Part shown: positions 61,967-64,000 of the stretch, in pieces
Layout of the letters: each line of letters starts with the position of its first letter
Numbering within the stretch: position 1 is the stretch's first letter
From: Plotosus lineatus
Taxonomy: Eukaryota; Chordata; Actinopteri; Siluriformes; Plotosidae
Assembly: GCA_024760905.1 (NCBI GenBank)
Contig: CM045751.1
Coordinates: 4,701,001-4,765,000, forward strand
Length of the DNA: 64,000 nucleotides
Direction: 5' to 3'
The notes under the pieces: model-generated
What the model was told of the DNA's origin: nothing
The model's database searches: none
The model's input: the letters and a program-made list of their open reading frames with translations, nothing else
Made by a program: the position numbers and the translations under genes

Positions 61967-62411
61967 GCGGTATGTTGGCGCAGTGGAGAGCACGCTCGCC
62001 TCACAACTAGAAGGTCCCGGGTTCGAGTTCCAAGCTTGTGGTGTTTCCGTGCGGAATTTGCATGTCCTCCCAATGCTTGCGTGGGCCTGCTCAGGGTAAT
62101 TCAGTTTCCTCCCACAAGTCCAAAAAAAAACATGCACAGAAGGCTGAAACTAGCTGCAGTCGCCTGGTAAACTGTTCAGGGTGTACTATCAAAGGCTGGC
62201 TGTGTCTCTCACTGTCTGTGGTGGGAGGTTCATGTAAAAGAACCATTACCTTTGTAAAGAGAAGCTGCACAGCCATCAGCGTGTTTCTGACGTGTGATGG
62301 CCTGGTGAGTTGTCCAGGGTGCACTCTGCCCTCGCCCAGAGTCAGCCGAGATGGGCGCCAGCATTCACGAGACCATAATTAGGATTAAGTGGCTGAGAAA
62401 ATGAATGAATG
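61967..62411 (+). repeat. Chimeric repeat: repeat-B 5' part joined to SINE-A body and L2-like tail
   Basis: Positions 61967-62187 are repeat-B (GCGCAGTGGAGAGCACGC, TTCGAGTTCC, up to CTGTTCAGGGTGTAC). From 62188 the sequence is SINE-A body (TATCAAAGGCTGGCTGTG, AAAGAACCATT) followed by the L2-like tail ending AATGAATGAATGG. The junction is seamless and the two parts share one orientation. Confidence 0.82.
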
Positions 62412-63235
62412 GATGAAAAAAGAAGACAGGAATGACTTTCAATCACATCATTACCTAAAGGGAGACTCAGAGTGCGCGGAACCTCAACTCTGCCACATGG
62501 ATAATGTAGCATATAAACCCCATATGGCTGTCTGTCTGGCTACTGGTTTTAATTACTTATTTGCTTACGATGTTTGCCATTGTACATGAACATGACCATA
62601 ACAGTGAAAAAAAAAACTGCCTCATTTGCTGGTTTTGATATTCCTGTGTAATCAAGGTCACTCGTGTTCAAAGGCAACTGTCTCATTTGAAAGTCCATAT
62701 ATAGTTTGTGATTGGTGTTTCATAATCACGCAACGTCTCTCTGCACTAGTTTTGAAGTAATATGTACTCTAAATGTTGTGACCTTGGTCTGAACCCCACC
62801 TCCCACACAGACTTTCCAAAATCAAATCTTCTCTGGGTCTCAATGATGGTAGTGTCCCCACCAAGTTTGGCGAAAATCTGTGCATAGATGTGGGCAGGAT
62901 TTCATCCCGAAATAAACTAACTCAAAAATAACTCCGCCAAAACTCTACTTTCAGGAATTCCAACATGAAATTTTTATATACAGTAACAGCAAATCCTAAA
63001 GTTTATTATGATATAATAAAATGGTTTATCTGGGTTCAGGTCCATGGTGGATCTGGATGCAAGGTGGGAATACATGCAAACCCAGAATGGGACATAAATC
63101 CATAAAACGGCATCATGTATCCAAACATTCACACCGAGGGAAAATTTGGAGTCGTGCTTCATCTACTCACATGCTTTGGGGGTGTTGGAGGAAGCGGGAG
63201 CATTTTTGCTTTTCACACCCGAGCCAAAGTGGCTC

Positions 63236-63498
63236 AGCAGGCCGGTGCTTATCCCCGGGTTCCATAGTGTGAAGCAACTAGGAGTACAACTCCACCTGGA
63301 TGGGACGCTAGTCCATCACAGGTTTCCTTCCCAGTATATTTTACTGGTACCGTTTATACTGCTGGGATGCACATATGCACAGTTGTGGTTAAGACCTTGT
63401 CCAGGGGTCTTAGCACAGTGGAGGTCTAACTGGGATTTGAACACATAATCTCCCTGATCATGAGCGCAGCACCCTAACCACTACACCACCGGCCCCAG
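63236..63498 (-). repeat. tRNA-derived SINE F
   Basis: On the minus strand: GGTGGTGTAGTGGTTAGGG (A-box), GTGTTCAAATCCCAG (B-box), CTGTGATGGACTAGCGTCCC, then GGATAAGCACCGGCCTGC at the 3' end. The strong A/B-box spacing marks a tRNA-derived SINE rather than a tRNA gene, since no cloverleaf acceptor pairing was seen. Confidence 0.7.
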
Positions 63499-64000
63499 GA
63501 AGCTGGAGCACCTGGATAAAAAGCACTTTGGAAGAACATGGGAACTCCAGACAGACATTAAGCCCAGCTAAGGATTATACCAGAAAGCTACGAGGGTTGA
63601 GTCACACCAGATGTGACATCACGTTTCCAGCCTGGCATTCATTTACATAGCAAATTTGACTATAAAACTATTAAAATCATCGTATTCTTGACATGCGATG
63701 CATTTAAACATTTATTCAAATATTAAGTCGTAAAATGTAGCAGTAGCAGGAGAATATCTCAGCCAACACTGGGTGAAATTCAGGATCAACTGTTATGGGT
63801 ATGTAAATAATAAATGTATAAATGTAAATATAAATATAGTGAATGTATGAATGTTATGAGTATGTAATTATATTCAGTTAGCGTGTTGTAAATGGTAACA
63901 CATGGTATTACTCAGCTGTTTTTGGGTCACAGTTGTTTTGCCTGCATAGTCTAATTGGGTCTAGAACTTCCCCGCATATTATGGAAACTTCGAGATTAAC

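Overview
This window is vertebrate nuclear DNA, almost certainly from a ray-finned (teleost) fish. The evidence is spliced exons with canonical GT/AG junctions, an A/T-rich background, very abundant CA/TG and TA microsatellites, and dense fish-type short interspersed repeats with L2- and RTE-like LINE tails. The exact order is not determined. Some repeat types resemble ones I associate with ostariophysan fishes, but that is only an impression.

One protein-coding gene is supported. It is man1a1 (Golgi mannosyl-oligosaccharide 1,2-alpha-mannosidase IA, GH47), on the minus strand. Exon 1 (54112-54609, 166 codons) carries the cytosolic tail, signal anchor and stem. Exon 2 (21832-21928) and exon 3 (2802-2917) begin the catalytic domain. 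The reading frame passes cleanly through both junctions and gives 237 residues of an expected ~650. The remaining exons lie beyond the left edge. Intron 1 is about 32.2 kb, intron 2 about 18.9 kb, and at least 2.8 kb of intron 3 is present. A TATA-poor promoter region with several CCAAT boxes lies at about 54640-55000. The 9 kb to its right holds no gene that I can recognise.

Everything else is repeats. The dominant family (called SINE-A here) has a tRNA-like head with A and B boxes and a conserved body of about 100 bp. It ends in one of two unrelated 3' tails: an L2-like tail finishing in (AATG)n, or an RTE-like tail finishing in GCCGAAAGGAAGA. A second family (repeat-B) has the '...CACAGCAAGAAGGTCCTGGG...' head and the same L2-like tail. 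Also present are two or three other tRNA-type SINE families, a TA-flanked inverted-repeat DNA transposon family (MITE-D), a 1.7 kb TIR element with a long internal foldback, and degenerate RTE LINE fragments.

The most interesting non-gene signal is at 60295-60450. It is a perfect 63-bp inverted repeat whose minus-strand arm carries a complete hammerhead-ribozyme core (CTGAAGA, helix II, GAAA, short palindromic helix III, 5-bp helix I). This layout resembles the ribozymes reported in Penelope-like retroelements. Several other long inverted repeats (19779-19931, 38530-38698, 49171-50270, 52290-52363) and nested insertions with clear target-site duplications are also described.
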